Below, piece after piece: positions 36,641 to 48,788 of a stretch of DNA of 64,000 nucleotides (its first letter is position 1; each line of letters opens with the position of its first letter). A program made the position numbers and the translations under genes. Source of the stretch: Desulfuromonadales bacterium (GTDB lineage: Bacteria; Desulfobacterota; Desulfuromonadia; Desulfuromonadales; BM103); NCBI GenBank assembly GCA_030145205.1, contig JAQYVZ010000006.1, forward strand, positions 1-64,000, written 5' to 3'. Below the pieces are notes generated by a model. It did not search any database. It was not told the DNA's origin and was given only the letters and a program-made list of their open reading frames with translations.

Positions 36641-36667
36641 CGAAAAGAGGCATCCGGGGATGCCTCT
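36641..36667 (-). terminator. Terminator of tRNA-Val
   Basis: Hairpin AGAGGCATCC / GGATGCCTCT (36646-36655, 36658-36667), followed on the minus strand by TTTTCG. It lies between the tRNA and thrS. Confidence 0.75.
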
Positions 36668-36692
36668 GCGTGTCATATTGGGGCAGGTTAAA

Positions 36693-36767
<75 letters not shown>

Positions 36768-36786
36768 ACACCCAAAATGCTGGTCA

Positions 36787-36816
36787 GTATTAACAGAATG
36801 ATCCGAGGGATGTCAA
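36787..36816 (-). promoter_or_regulatory. Sigma-70-type promoter of tRNA-Val
   Basis: Minus strand: perfect TTGACA (36816-36811), then TTAATA after 17 bases or TAATAC after 18. The predicted start lies about 10-15 bases before the tRNA. Confidence 0.7.
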
Positions 36817-36864
36817 GCACTTTTCAACGATATGAGCCGTTAGAAAGGGCCTCTGTCCCTTTCA

Positions 36865-38448
36865 TCAAACGGCACGACCGCGACGTGTCACCTTGGCAAC
36901 CAGAAAACTACCGCAACGCCTGATTTCATCCACACCGAACACCCAGCAACCGAGCGCGTACGCCACAGCACCACCACAAACAGCGGCCATCAAGATCATG
37001 AGCCGCGGCCAGAAGGGACCAGGAGTCAGCCAGTCGACCCGCGCGAGGACCGTGTGTGCCACAACGGCCATCAGCCCCAGGCCAGGCAGCAGGCGCGCCA
37101 AGTTAGCCAACAGACGCTCACCGCCGAGGCCGCCTTCACGCCGAGCCAGCAGGGTCAACAGAACGAGACCGTTGAAAACGGACGCCAGAGTCAGAGCCAG
37201 GGCAAGGCCGACATGTCCAAAGGGCCCCATCAGCATGTAGCCGAGACCAGCATTGACTAACAGGGTCCAGAAAGAGACGATCACAGGTGTCCTGGTATCT
37301 TTCAGGGCGTAAAATGTCGGTGCGACGACACGACTCACACCCACAAACAGCAGGCCCGGGGCATACCAGACCAGAGCACGCGCCGCCTGCGTAACATCAA
37401 AGGCGGTAAATGCTCCGCCCATAAAGAACAAGCTGTAGACCGGCTCCGCACATAACACCAACCCGACGGAAGCCGGTAACGCAACCAGCAGAATCAGCAG
37501 GAGGGCAAAACGCAACGACTCATGAAAGCCTGCGCGGTCGCCATCTGTCGCCTGACGGCTCATACTGGGCAGCACCGCCTGCGCCAGCGACACGATAAAA
37601 ATCCCTTGTGGAAATTCAAACAGACGCTGACCATAGTAGAGCCAGGAGACACTCCCCTCTTGGAGAAACGAGGCCAGCAAGCGGGTCACAATCACGTTTA
37701 TCTGGTAAATCGCAACCCCGGCGATGCCAGGCAACATCAAACGTGCCACCTGCAACACACGCGGTTGCCGGAAGAGAACACTGAACTTCAGGTCGAAGCC
37801 CTTTGTGTAGACCACCGGGAACTGAACCACCAACTGCATAATGCCGCCAATCAGCACGCCGACAGCCAAAGCCAGGATTGGCTGTTCAAAGCGCGGCGCC
37901 AGCACCAGGGCGCTGCCGATCATCGCCAGATTCAGTAGAACCGGAGAGAGTGCCGGCAACAGAAAATGCCCTAAAACGTTCAAGACTCCGGTCAACAGGG
38001 CCAGCAGGCTGACACACAGGATGTAAGGGAACATGACCCGATTGAGCAGATTGGTCAGTTCCAGTTTCCCTTCGACGCCAACAAAACCATAACCGATCGC
38101 CTTGACAACCCAGGGTGAAGCCAACACTCCCAGCAGGACGATGCTGATGAGAACCAGCAGTAACAAGGTCCAGCAGGCACGCAGCATCTGCCGGGCAGCA
38201 TCGCGTCCCTCTTTGTGATAGACCTCAGAAAAGGTCGGCACAAAGGCCGCCGTCAAGGAACCTTCAGCGAAAAACCGCCGTAGGAGATTCGGAATGGTGA
38301 AAGCGACGAAAAACGCATCGGTCACAAAACCGGCGCCAAAAACAACAGCAATCACCATGTCGCGGGCCAGACCGGCCAACCGGCTGAGAGCGGTTGCTGC
38401 GGCCAACACCCCTGTCGCTTTGGCTATTTTTCGCTGTTCACTTGCCAC
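36865..38448 (-). CDS. murJ: Lipid II flippase MurJ (MviN)
   Basis: A 527-residue polytopic protein with about 14 hydrophobic segments that moves lipid II across the inner membrane. Signatures are ATALSRLAGLARDMVIAVVFG at the N-terminus, AFFVAFTIPNLLRRFFAEGSLTAAFVP (with essential Arg residues) and FPQGIFIVSLAQAVLPSMSR. Length is typical. It is transcribed away from rpsT; the intervening 197 bases contain the rpsT promoter. Confidence 0.95.
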   Translation of the reverse strand: MASEQRKIAKATGVLAAATALSRLAGLARDMVIAVVFGAGFVTDAFFVAFTIPNLLRRFFAEGSLTAAFVPTFSEVYHKEGRDAARQMLRACWTLLLLVLISIVLLGVLASPWVVKAIGYGFVGVEGKLELTNLLNRVMFPYILCVSLLALLTGVLNVLGHFLLPALSPVLLNLAMIGSALVLAPRFEQPILALAVGVLIGGIMQLVVQFPVVYTKGFDLKFSVLFRQPRVLQVARLMLPGIAGVAIYQINVIVTRLLASFLQEGSVSWLYYGQRLFEFPQGIFIVSLAQAVLPSMSRQATDGDRAGFHESLRFALLLILLVALPASVGLVLCAEPVYSLFFMGGAFTAFDVTQAARALVWYAPGLLFVGVSRVVAPTFYALKDTRTPVIVSFWTLLVNAGLGYMLMGPFGHVGLALALTLASVFNGLVLLTLLARREGGLGGERLLANLARLLPGLGLMAVVAHTVLARVDWLTPGPFWPRLMILMAAVCGGAVAYALGCWVFGVDEIRRCGSFLVAKVTRRGRAV

Positions 38449-38550
38449 CAGACCACCGTTTCAAGGATTATTTTTATTTAATCCACTACAAAAACAACCT
38501 AATTGACTTAAATTACGACATATTTCTACTTGTATTGGATTTTTTTTATC

Positions 38551-38579
38551 TTGACTGTCACCGTTTAGGGTGCTATAAA
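38551..38579 (+). promoter_or_regulatory. Sigma-70-type promoter of rpsT
   Basis: TTGACT (38551-38556), 17-base spacer, TATAAA (38574-38579), preceded by a T-rich tract resembling an UP element. It lies 67 bases before the rpsT start. Confidence 0.8.
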
Positions 38580-38645
38580 CCCTGCGTAATCTGAAAATAG
38601 AAACGACACCAAAGACAATATTAGACCGTCAACTGGAGGAACCTC

Positions 38646-38915
38646 GTGGCAAATCACAAATCAGCATTGAAACGTAACCGTCAGAATAAAGTCCGGAACG
38701 CCCGGAATACACATATCCGTGCCACCATGCGCACCTACGTCAAGAGAGTTCGCACGGCAGCCGCCGAAGGCGACCAGGAGAATGCGGCCACATTCCTGGC
38801 TGTGGCCATCCCTTATATCGACAAGGCTGCAACCAAGGGCGTCATCCACAAAGCAACTGCCAGTCGCAAAATCAGCCGCCTGAACAAGCTCGTCAACGCT
38901 CTTAGCGAGAACTGA
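38646..38915 (+). CDS. rpsT: 30S ribosomal protein S20
   Basis: An 89-residue basic helical protein. [21 protein letters not shown] at the start and [19 protein letters not shown] at the end are S20 signatures. The start codon is GTG (38646), with TGGAGGAACC before it. Monocistronic: own promoter at 38551 and terminator at 38942. S20 in E. coli uses a TTG start and autoregulates, so a weak start here fits. Confidence 0.98.
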   Translation: MANHKSALKRNRQNKVRNARNTHIRATMRTYVKRVRTAAAEGDQENAATFLAVAIPYIDKAATKGVIHKATASRKISRLNKLVNALSEN

Positions 38916-38941
38916 TTGCTGCTGACATATAAGAACTTCGC

Positions 38942-38971
38942 AAAGGGGCGTCTTACGCCCCTTTCGTTTTT
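38942..38971 (+). terminator. Terminator of rpsT
   Basis: Stem AAAGGGGCG / CGCCCCTTT (38942-38950, 38956-38964), loop TCTTA, then CGTTTTT. Confidence 0.92.
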
Positions 38972-38984
38972 ATCCTCCGAAACA

Positions 38985-39998
38985 TCACTTCCGCGCCCCA
39001 CCTGACTGACAGATCTCGAGAACGAGCTTTTCCAGATGAGCCCGTGGCTCACTACCGCTCGATTTTAAGGCCAGATCTGTTTCCAGAAAACGTTCAAACA
39101 GACTCCGGTAATCAGCCGAACGGTAATAGCCTGACTGCCGAACCAACCCTTTCAGAAAATAGGGGCTGATCCCGACCAGTCGGGCAAGGTCCTTCTGTGG
39201 CGTCCCCCTGTCAACCAGCTCTCGCGTCTTCCAGAGCTGCCGAAAATGGCGAGTCAGCATAGCCAGGACCATCAACGGCGCCTGTCCGTCATCAAGCAGG
39301 CGTGAGAGCAGACGCAGGGCCTGAGCAGCCTCCCCTTCACCAAGGGCGTCGGTCAGATCAAAGACGCTTTCAACCCGGGTATCGGACACGACTGCGGTAA
39401 CGTCCTCTTCCTCAACCAGGTTACGCTCACCGAGATAGCTGATCAACTTTTCCAGTTCGCCGTTGGCTTCGACAAGATTCGTTCCGACGCGCTTACAGAA
39501 CAGCTGCAGTGAACCCGCCGTGAAGGTCACGCCTCGTTCACGAGCCATGTCTCGCACAAGAGACGGCAACTGGTTGTCATAAACTCTCTTGAATTCAATA
39601 GTCTCGCCTACCTGCTTGAGTTTTTTAAAAAACTTGCGGCGGGCGTCGATCTTGCCTCCGGCAATCAAAAGGAGCGTTTCCGGTACCGGGTCATCCAGGT
39701 AATCGGAAAGACTGTCCAGCTGATCAGCCGAGGCATCTTGAATGTCTTTGAGGAGGATCAGTCGACGCTCGGCAAAAACCGGAAAGGTTCTCGCCTGGTC
39801 GATAAGTTCGGGCGCTTTGAAGTCTCGGCCCTGATACACAGCGAAGTTAAAATCGCGGCTTTCCGGTGGAACTGCACTATCGCAGATCAGACGAACGGCC
39901 TCTTCGACAAAATATGCCTCTTCACCGTACAACAGCAGCAAGGCAGGAAGCTTTCCTGCCTTGGCGGCCTGTTTGAGTTCGGCATAAGTCATTGGCAA
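38985..39998 (-). CDS. holA: DNA polymerase III delta subunit
   Basis: A 337-residue clamp-loader subunit. PALLLLYGEEAYFVEEAVRL starts the AAA-like domain. FPVFAERRLILLKDIQ and the C-terminal collar LMVLAMLTRHFRQLWKTREL support HolA. No Walker A is present, as expected for delta. It is the last gene of the leuS-lptE-holA unit, starting 6 bases before the lptE stop region, and is convergent with rpsT. Confidence 0.94.
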   Translation of the reverse strand: MPMTYAELKQAAKAGKLPALLLLYGEEAYFVEEAVRLICDSAVPPESRDFNFAVYQGRDFKAPELIDQARTFPVFAERRLILLKDIQDASADQLDSLSDYLDDPVPETLLLIAGGKIDARRKFFKKLKQVGETIEFKRVYDNQLPSLVRDMARERGVTFTAGSLQLFCKRVGTNLVEANGELEKLISYLGERNLVEEEDVTAVVSDTRVESVFDLTDALGEGEAAQALRLLSRLLDDGQAPLMVLAMLTRHFRQLWKTRELVDRGTPQKDLARLVGISPYFLKGLVRQSGYYRSADYRSLFERFLETDLALKSSGSEPRAHLEKLVLEICQSGGARK

Positions 39999-40004
39999 AA
40001 ATCG

Positions 40005-40516
40005 TCAGAAGGCATTGCTAAGCCGGGCACGCAGATCTTCTGCCAGGCGGGCGGCAGCCAGACGGGCGGCCTGGGCCTGTCCTTCAAGCTGCAGATTCTT
40101 ATCCGCAGTTGCCGCATAACGTTCAGACCGGTTCAGCGCATCCTGCCACAGAACCTCCTGAGACAGGTTTTCAAGCAGCCGAGCCTGGACAGTAAGAGTG
40201 ACCTTATAGTCCTCGATACGATCGCTCTGACCGAAAGCGGTCGCCTTGCTCTCGAAACGGGAGACAGTCCCTTCCAGCACGAGGTCTGCGGTCTGACGGT
40301 CTTCTGTCAACTCGAACTGACGCGAGCGCGCCAGTTGCCGCACAACCAGCTCAGTGACATGGTTGTCAAGGTAAGGCTCCGACGTCCGATTGGCAAACAG
40401 TTCCACATAGAGAGTCTTCCCCTCTCCGCCGACCCAGGCATCACCAGCACCCGGGGTATGGTAGCCGCAACCTCCCAGCAAAACCAGACAACTCAGCAGA
40501 AACAGGGACAGGAGCC

Positions 40517-40520
<4 letters not shown>
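40005..40520 (-). CDS. lptE: LPS-assembly lipoprotein LptE
   Basis: A 171-residue outer-membrane lipoprotein. The signal [21 protein letters not shown] has a lipobox with Cys18, and GYH right after it is typical of Lpt[22 protein letters not shown] and the [11 protein letters not shown] strand match the family. It plugs the LptD barrel that inserts lipopolysaccharide. The ATG overlaps the leuS stop by 4 bases, and holA follows, the conserved leuS-lptE-holA order. Confidence 0.92.
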
Positions 40521-43081
<2,561 letters not shown>

Positions 43082-43197
43082 AACACCTCCGCAACCATTG
43101 GTTGCATGAAACATGAAAACCGGCGTACGCCGGCTCAACGTGCTTAGTTAACAGCCAGCGGGTGGCACTACCCCACCCGACAAGCTGTCCTAACCAA

Positions 43198-43416
43198 TTA
43201 TTTGGCCCGATACGTAATCCGTCCCCGGCTCAGGTCATAAGGCGACAATTCAACGGTGACGCGGTCACCGGGCAGGATACGAATATAATATTTACGCATC
43301 TTGCCAGAAATATGTGCCAGAACCACATGCTTGTTGTCCAGTTCAACCCGGAACATGGCATTGGGTAACGGTTCGATAACGGTTCCTTCAACTTCAATGG
43401 CTTCTTCTTTAGACAA
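43198..43416 (-). CDS. infA: Translation initiation factor IF-1
   Basis: A 72-residue OB-fold protein: [43 protein letters not shown] and [13 protein letters not shown] are diagnostic. ACAGGAGG precedes the ATG. It is not in a ribosomal-protein operon; it starts 32 bases after the last Che-cluster response regulator and may be read from that long transcript. leuS follows after 116 bases. Confidence 0.97.
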   Translation of the reverse strand: MSKEEAIEVEGTVIEPLPNAMFRVELDNKHVVLAHISGKMRKYYIRILPGDRVTVELSPYDLSRGRITYRAK

Positions 43417-43448
43417 ACTAACCTCCTGTTATAAATGCGCTGCAGCCA

Positions 43449-43823
43449 CTAGGCTAACAAACGCTTGACGGTATCGAGTATTGTTGTAGTCTGAATCGGC
43501 TTGGTAATATATTCATTGGCCCCAAGTGCCAAGGCTCTCTCACGGTCTTCCACAGCGCCCTCTGTCGTAATGACGACAATCGGAACCTCTTTGTACCGGG
43601 GATCGTTGCGCACCATACTCACCAGCTTGAGGCCATCCATAATCGGCATGTTAATGTCGGTCAGGATCAAATCGAAGGTGTCGGCACTCAACTTCTTCAA
43701 ACCATCCACACCGTCATTCGCTTCAGAAATTTTCAGGCCGCGAATCCGCTTTAGTGCGAATACAATCAGCTGGCGCATGGTGGGTGAATCTTCGACAACT
43801 AAAACTTTACGGACGTCCATCAA
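43449..43823 (-). CDS. CheY-like single-domain response regulator
   Basis: A 124-residue receiver. VLVVEDSPTMRQ holds the acidic pair, LILTDINMPIMDG the phospho-acceptor Asp, ITTEG the Thr and YITKPI the Lys. It resembles the regulator at 54348 (DINMP, STEG and LALGAN motifs shared), so the two are probably duplicates. It is the last Che gene before infA. There is no output domain, so it likely acts by protein contact. Confidence 0.92.
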   Translation of the reverse strand: MMDVRKVLVVEDSPTMRQLIVFALKRIRGLKISEANDGVDGLKKLSADTFDLILTDINMPIMDGLKLVSMVRNDPRYKEVPIVVITTEGAVEDRERALALGANEYITKPIQTTTILDTVKRLLA

Positions 43824-43834
43824 ACACCCTCCGA

Positions 43835-44665
43835 TTACTTGGTCAACAGGTCAATAAAGCCCTGGATGGTCGAAAGTTTGCGTTCTGAATCCGAATAGAG
43901 CCGCGACGAGAAGACAGCAGTTGCCGCATGACCAGCCAGCAGGGTGAACAGTTCGTAATCGACGCTGTTAAATTCATCCTTCTGAACCAGAAGCTTGTAA
44001 ATTGCGATCACGCCAATGTTTTGATCCTTGATCATCAAGGGGATGCAAACCAGAGGCTGTTCGAAATTACGCTCATACCCGGCCATAGAGTCGATGAAGT
44101 AGTTCTCTCCCGATTGGGCTGCCTCACCGATGATGCCTCTGCCGATAGCCACCGCAGGGATATCAGAGGTTGACAGGCCTTCGGACGCGACCGGTTCAAG
44201 ACGATTGGTTTTCTCATCAAGGAGAAGAACGCCGAACTCTTCAGCGCCGATCAGGTTGATAACAATTTCCAGAATGATCTGCAGAACTTCTTTGAAATCC
44301 AGAGTCGAGTGCAACTGGAAAGAGGCGATATAAAGATTGGCCAACATGTTGTTCTCTTCTTCGATCTCAACATACCGGTGTGCAAAATCTTCATTCTCCT
44401 CCTCAATCTCCTTGACGCGCCCGAGAATCTCCTCTTTCTCCCGTTCCAGCTCAAGAACCCGCTGGCGTAGCTGCAAGGTCTCAGCATCGTCCTCGCTCCC
44501 GTCAGACGGTCCTTTACCCAGGGCCTCCTCCAGTCCGACTAAACGGTAGCGCAGCTTCTCATTCTCCTTCAGCAGTTCCTGGGTGAACTCCGCACCCTTC
44601 TTGAACACCTGAAGAAATTCCTCGCCACGGTTGGTGGGATTCTTTGTGTCGTCATTGCGACCCAT
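43835..44665 (-). CDS. Coiled-coil GAF-domain protein
   Basis: A 276-residue protein. Residues about 20-110 are Glu/Arg/Leu-rich heptads (LQLRQRVLELEREKEEIL), a long coiled coil. Residues about 115-270 form a GAF domain (LYIASFQLHSTLDFKEVLQIILEI, then GRGIIGEAAQSGENYFI and PLMIKDQNIGVIAIYKLL). There is no kinase, cyclase or helix-turn-helix output. Within the Che cluster it is a candidate soluble sensor or scaffold that could replace the missing receptor; that is inference. It ends 11 bases before the CheY-like gene. Confidence 0.85.
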   Translation of the reverse strand: MGRNDDTKNPTNRGEEFLQVFKKGAEFTQELLKENEKLRYRLVGLEEALGKGPSDGSEDDAETLQLRQRVLELEREKEEILGRVKEIEEENEDFAHRYVEIEEENNMLANLYIASFQLHSTLDFKEVLQIILEIVINLIGAEEFGVLLLDEKTNRLEPVASEGLSTSDIPAVAIGRGIIGEAAQSGENYFIDSMAGYERNFEQPLVCIPLMIKDQNIGVIAIYKLLVQKDEFNSVDYELFTLLAGHAATAVFSSRLYSDSERKLSTIQGFIDLLTK

Positions 44666-44771
44666 GCATCAACTCCTTCTCCAAAACGGGGAGGCCTCTT
44701 GTAAAGAGGACCCTAGCATCATGAACCCCGGAATAATAACAACCTTGCCTGAAAATTTCCAGTGAATTGGT

Positions 44772-45851
44772 TCATCCCGTCAGCTTGCAGAACTTGAGAA
44801 TTTCCCGGCACATCTGCGGCAACGGCACGATGCCGTCCACATCCACGGCAGCGATGGTTTCCTTGGGCATGCCGAACACGACACTGCTCTCTTCCGCTTC
44901 GGCAAAAACGGAGCCATTATGCTCCTTGATCGAAACGGCGCCACGCGCTCCGTCATTACCCATTCCAGTCAGCACAACTCCCAGCAGTCGCTCCCGACAG
45001 ATCGGCGCCAGGCTGGCCAACAACACATCGACTGAAGGGATATAACGATGATGCGGCTTGGGGTCGGTCAATTCCGCCACCAGACTCCCGCGGCGTTCAA
45101 TAAAACCAAGGTTCTTGCCGCCCGGCGCAATCAGGACCGTCCCAGGCGTCAAAACGTCGCCATGAGCAGCCTCCCGGATTTCAAGGGCGGAGAAACGATT
45201 CAAGCGTTCGCCAAATGCTTTAGTGAAGCTCGCCGGCATGTGCTGGGCCACGGCAAAGGCAACCGGAATTTCGCTCTGGATCGATGAAAACAGGGTCTGT
45301 AATGCCGGCGGACCACCCGTCGAAGAGCCGATCGCCACCACAGGGAAATCTCCAGGAACTTCCTGGCGGACAGACGGAACAGAAGCAGGCACTGACCGCT
45401 GGGGGCGGATTGTCTCTTGGGAACTGCTCCGCGCCAGCACGTTGTTCATGTTCGCGCCCGTCACCTCCCTCACCTTCTCAATCAGCTCCTCCCGGATATC
45501 CATCAGGGATGGCGATACACGTGAGGTCGGCTTGGAGACGAATTCCACGGCGCCCAGCTCAAGGGCTTTAAAAACGTTCTCATCGCCGGACACCGAGGAG
45601 ACCACGATAATTGGTGTCGGCTGGTTCTGCATGACAATGCGCAGCAGGGTAAAACCATCCATCCTCGGCATCTGCAAATCGAGGGTCACCAGGTCAGGCT
45701 TCAGATCAATAACCTTGCGAAGCCCTTCTTCGCCATCACAAGCGTAGCCAATCACTTCGACATTCGGAAGAGATTCCAACATCTTAACAATGGCCCGGCG
45801 ATTAAATGCCGAGTCATCGATCACCAGAACCCGCACGCGACCGACCGTCAT
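44772..45851 (-). CDS. cheB: Chemotaxis protein-glutamate methylesterase CheB
   Basis: A 359-residue enzyme that removes receptor methyl groups. The receiver domain (1-125) has Asp58 in VTLDLQMPRMDG. A linker (about 125-165) follows. The esterase domain has the Ser-His-Asp triad visible as GSSTGG (Ser177), AQHMP (His204) and GMGNDG (Asp300). The start overlaps the cheR stop by 4 bases. Its presence implies methylated receptors somewhere, although none is in this window. Confidence 0.95.
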   Translation of the reverse strand: MTVGRVRVLVIDDSAFNRRAIVKMLESLPNVEVIGYACDGEEGLRKVIDLKPDLVTLDLQMPRMDGFTLLRIVMQNQPTPIIVVSSVSGDENVFKALELGAVEFVSKPTSRVSPSLMDIREELIEKVREVTGANMNNVLARSSSQETIRPQRSVPASVPSVRQEVPGDFPVVAIGSSTGGPPALQTLFSSIQSEIPVAFAVAQHMPASFTKAFGERLNRFSALEIREAAHGDVLTPGTVLIAPGGKNLGFIERRGSLVAELTDPKPHHRYIPSVDVLLASLAPICRERLLGVVLTGMGNDGARGAVSIKEHNGSVFAEAEESSVVFGMPKETIAAVDVDGIVPLPQMCREILKFCKLTG

Positions 45852-46726
45852 GGCAAGCCTCCCGATGAAGCTGTCGTAGCCGGCTTCTGATAAACCATGT
45901 CGTGCTGAAAATGCCGCAGCTTAAATGACGTGCTCAGGTTGATCAGGGATTCCGAGTGGCCAAGCAGCAGGAAACCTTCCGGGTGCAGCCTCTGGAAGAA
46001 GCTGTCAATCACCTTCTTCTTGCCGTCGAGGTCAAAATAAATAATCACGTTGCGGCAAAAGACGATATCCATCTTGCCAAGCAAGGCGATACGGGCTTGA
46101 TCGAACAGGTTGAGGTGGCTGATGGTCACTAGGCCCTTGACGTCATCGCCGATCTGCGCTTTGCCATCGTTCTCAACGAAAAAGCGCCGCCGGCAGGCAG
46201 GATCGGTATTGCGGAAAGAGGCTTCGCTGTATTCACCCTGACGCGCCTTCTGGAGCACCTTCTGGCTGATATCTGTACCGATAATTTCTACACGCCAGGA
46301 GTTGAGCCAGGGTTGGTCAAGCAACATCATGGCTAACGTATAAGGCTCTTCCCCGGAGGAGCAACCGGCACTCCAGATTCTGAGCTGCTTATCACCCGAG
46401 GCTTCCTTGCGCTTGCGAATCTCCGGAAGAACGTCTTCAACAAAAGTCCTCAGCTGATATTCTTCCCGAAAGAAATACGTCTCGTTCGTGGTCAGCAGAT
46501 CGACAACTTCAGACAGCTCCTGGTCCTTCTCAGGCTTATAACGCAGAAAGTAATAGTAATCCTTGAAGCTCTTCAGGTTATGGACCTGCAGGCGCCGGCC
46601 AAGACGCTTTTCCAGAAGGTACTTGGAATCCTCTGTGAAGTTCAGGCCACAATGTTGATAGACAAAGTCCCGCAACAGGCGAAACTCGTCCATACTCATT
46701 GGTATTTCAGGCGAAAGCAGCAGCAT
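45848..46726 (-). CDS. cheR: Chemotaxis protein methyltransferase CheR
   Basis: A 292-residue SAM-dependent enzyme. The N-terminal helical domain is FRLLRDFVYQHCGLNFTEDSKYLLEKRL. The catalytic domain has TNETYFFRE, IWSAGCSSGEEPYTLAM (SAM site), DISQKVLQKARQG and FCRNVIIYFD. There is no TPR tail. The ATG is either the first codon or the one at MSMDEF, ten codons in. It is co-translated with cheB and follows the HEAT protein by 4 bases. Confidence 0.95.
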   Translation of the reverse strand: MLLLSPEIPMSMDEFRLLRDFVYQHCGLNFTEDSKYLLEKRLGRRLQVHNLKSFKDYYYFLRYKPEKDQELSEVVDLLTTNETYFFREEYQLRTFVEDVLPEIRKRKEASGDKQLRIWSAGCSSGEEPYTLAMMLLDQPWLNSWRVEIIGTDISQKVLQKARQGEYSEASFRNTDPACRRRFFVENDGKAQIGDDVKGLVTISHLNLFDQARIALLGKMDIVFCRNVIIYFDLDGKKKVIDSFFQRLHPEGFLLLGHSESLINLSTSFKLRHFQHDMVYQKPATTASSGGLP

Positions 46727-46730
46727 AAAA

Positions 46731-48746
46731 TCAATCTTCTGAGGTTGTCAGAATCTGCAAAGCTTCGGCAATCTGCTGCCGGACCAGGTCCTCAGTTTCA
46801 ACCTCCAGGCGTCGTTCCAGCAACGGTCGGGCCTCCGCTCCGAGCAAGGTCGCGGCAAAACGGGCAAAGTGCGTCCTGACAGCCCAGAAGGGATGGTTGA
46901 TCAGCGCCTCGGCGTGGCCTGTAAACCAATCGGTCCGGCTGCACCGTGACAACAGGTTCAGGGCGGCCGAAACAACCTCCTCATCAGGATGTTCCAGAAC
47001 GTCCACAAAAACCGGACAGGCCTCCTCGCCGAGGATGTCGAAAAGCGTTTCAAGAGCGGCAATACTGACCAGTCCGACCGGATCCTCGGTAACCTTGGAA
47101 ACCTGCCCCGCCACAGCTTGTCCGCCTAGATGACCGTAGGCTCTGACCGCAGCAGACCGGACCCAGATATCTTCGTCGTTCAAAGCCAGTTTCAGCCCAT
47201 CGACGGCCTCCGGCTGTCCCGACGCCGCGAGAATATCGACGGCCGTTCGCCTGACTTCGCCGTCCTCATCGGTGAGCGCCAGCATAATACTACTAAGATG
47301 CTCCTCGGAAACCCGACCTTCGAAGGACTTGATGGCCGCCCGACGCACGTCCGGATCGGCATCCTTCATCGCCTTGCCGAGTTGCCCGGCCACATCCGGA
47401 TGATCAATATTCCCCAGCGCTTCGATCGCAAACTTGCGTTGCAAAGGGTCCCCCTGTTCCAAGGGGTGTTGCAGGGCGACAAAGGTCTCGGCAGGAAAAC
47501 TGGCTCCCAGACCAACCAGCGATTGGCTGGCGGTTGCCTGTACGGACGTGTCGCTGTCAGCCAGACAGTCGACCAAACCGGCAACGGCCTCAACGCACCC
47601 CAGCTGTCCCAGAGCATACACGGCCATTTTTCGCAACTGAGAATCGTCCGCATCAAGAGCATCAAGCAGCAGGGAAAGAGCCTCGCGGCAACCGGCTTCA
47701 CCCAGAACGTAAGCCAGGTAAGGCTTCCGGGCAGGCGCAACATTCGACCAGGCCGAGATCAGTGCGTCTGGCTTGGCCGCTCCGATATCAGCGAGTGCAA
47801 CCAAAGCGTCCTGCTGCAAGGTTTCCAGGTCAAGGAACCCCAGCATCTGATCCACGATCGCACCAGCTCCGAGCCAGCCAAGCACACGCAAGGCGGCCAC
47901 ACGCACCTTATCAGACTGACCGTCATCAAGAAATTTGGTGACGGCTTCAACCGTTGATGGCAGATCATGCTCACTCAAGGCGGAACGAACCGGATCAGGA
48001 TAACGCTGCGACAGATTCATCAAAGCCAGGAGCGCTGACTTGCGCACATTACGCATCGGGTCGGACAAACCGGCAATCACTTCAGAAATGGCGGTGGGAT
48101 CCCCGACCTTGCCGAGACAGTCCATCAACGCCTTGCGCAGCAGTTTTTCATCACGGAAGGGCGCCAGCCGGGCCAGAGGGACAGGTTGATCAATCTTTCC
48201 AAGAGCTTCAAGAATCGTGAACCGCAGCAACACATCAGGATTCTGCATGGTATCCAGCAGAGCGGGAACAGCTTCAGCAGCCTGCAGTTTACCGAGATTT
48301 TCTGCCGCTGCAGCCAGAACGTTGTTATCCGTATCACTCAGGGCATTCATCAGGGCAGGCACAGCCTGGCGTTCGCCAATCTCCCCCAGGATATCGACGA
48401 TAAACTTCCTGACATCATGATCCGGACAATTCACCCGGTCCAAAAGCATCGGGAGGGCATCACGCCCCATCTTGATCAGAATCTCGACAGCGGCATTCCG
48501 CAGCCCGGCGTTTTCTTCGGCATGCAGCAACTCAACGATATCGCCGACCAGCTCCTTGCGCATCGGCAGAGCCAGGAACATGCTGATCGCTTCCTTGCGC
48601 ACCCGCCAGCTGACATCCCCGAACGCTTTGAAGATCGAGGGGAGAATCTGCTCAGGCTTTCCGTCAGACAAGACCCGCAGCGACTGCAGACGGACCTCTT
48701 CATCCTCTGAACTCAATGCCTCGAAAGCTTCTTCGATACTCGTCAC
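46731..48746 (-). CDS. HEAT-repeat scaffold protein
   Basis: A 671-residue protein built almost entirely of about 20 HEAT/PBS-lyase-type repeats of roughly 31 residues, with recurring patterns such as VRKEAISMFLALP, AVPALLDTMQNPD, LRKMAVYALGQLG and VRRAAIKSF. It has no signal, membrane span or catalytic motif. HEAT superhelices act as protein-binding scaffolds. Its position between cheR and the zinc-ribbon regulator suggests a role in organising the signalling complex. The start is a GTG (48746). Confidence 0.88.
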   Translation of the reverse strand: MTSIEEAFEALSSEDEEVRLQSLRVLSDGKPEQILPSIFKAFGDVSWRVRKEAISMFLALPMRKELVGDIVELLHAEENAGLRNAAVEILIKMGRDALPMLLDRVNCPDHDVRKFIVDILGEIGERQAVPALMNALSDTDNNVLAAAAENLGKLQAAEAVPALLDTMQNPDVLLRFTILEALGKIDQPVPLARLAPFRDEKLLRKALMDCLGKVGDPTAISEVIAGLSDPMRNVRKSALLALMNLSQRYPDPVRSALSEHDLPSTVEAVTKFLDDGQSDKVRVAALRVLGWLGAGAIVDQMLGFLDLETLQQDALVALADIGAAKPDALISAWSNVAPARKPYLAYVLGEAGCREALSLLLDALDADDSQLRKMAVYALGQLGCVEAVAGLVDCLADSDTSVQATASQSLVGLGASFPAETFVALQHPLEQGDPLQRKFAIEALGNIDHPDVAGQLGKAMKDADPDVRRAAIKSFEGRVSEEHLSSIMLALTDEDGEVRRTAVDILAASGQPEAVDGLKLALNDEDIWVRSAAVRAYGHLGGQAVAGQVSKVTEDPVGLVSIAALETLFDILGEEACPVFVDVLEHPDEEVVSAALNLLSRCSRTDWFTGHAEALINHPFWAVRTHFARFAATLLGAEARPLLERRLEVETEDLVRQQIAEALQILTTSED

Positions 48747-48788
48747 GCCGCCCCCTGTCTATGGTAGTCAGGTTCATTCTGCATATGT

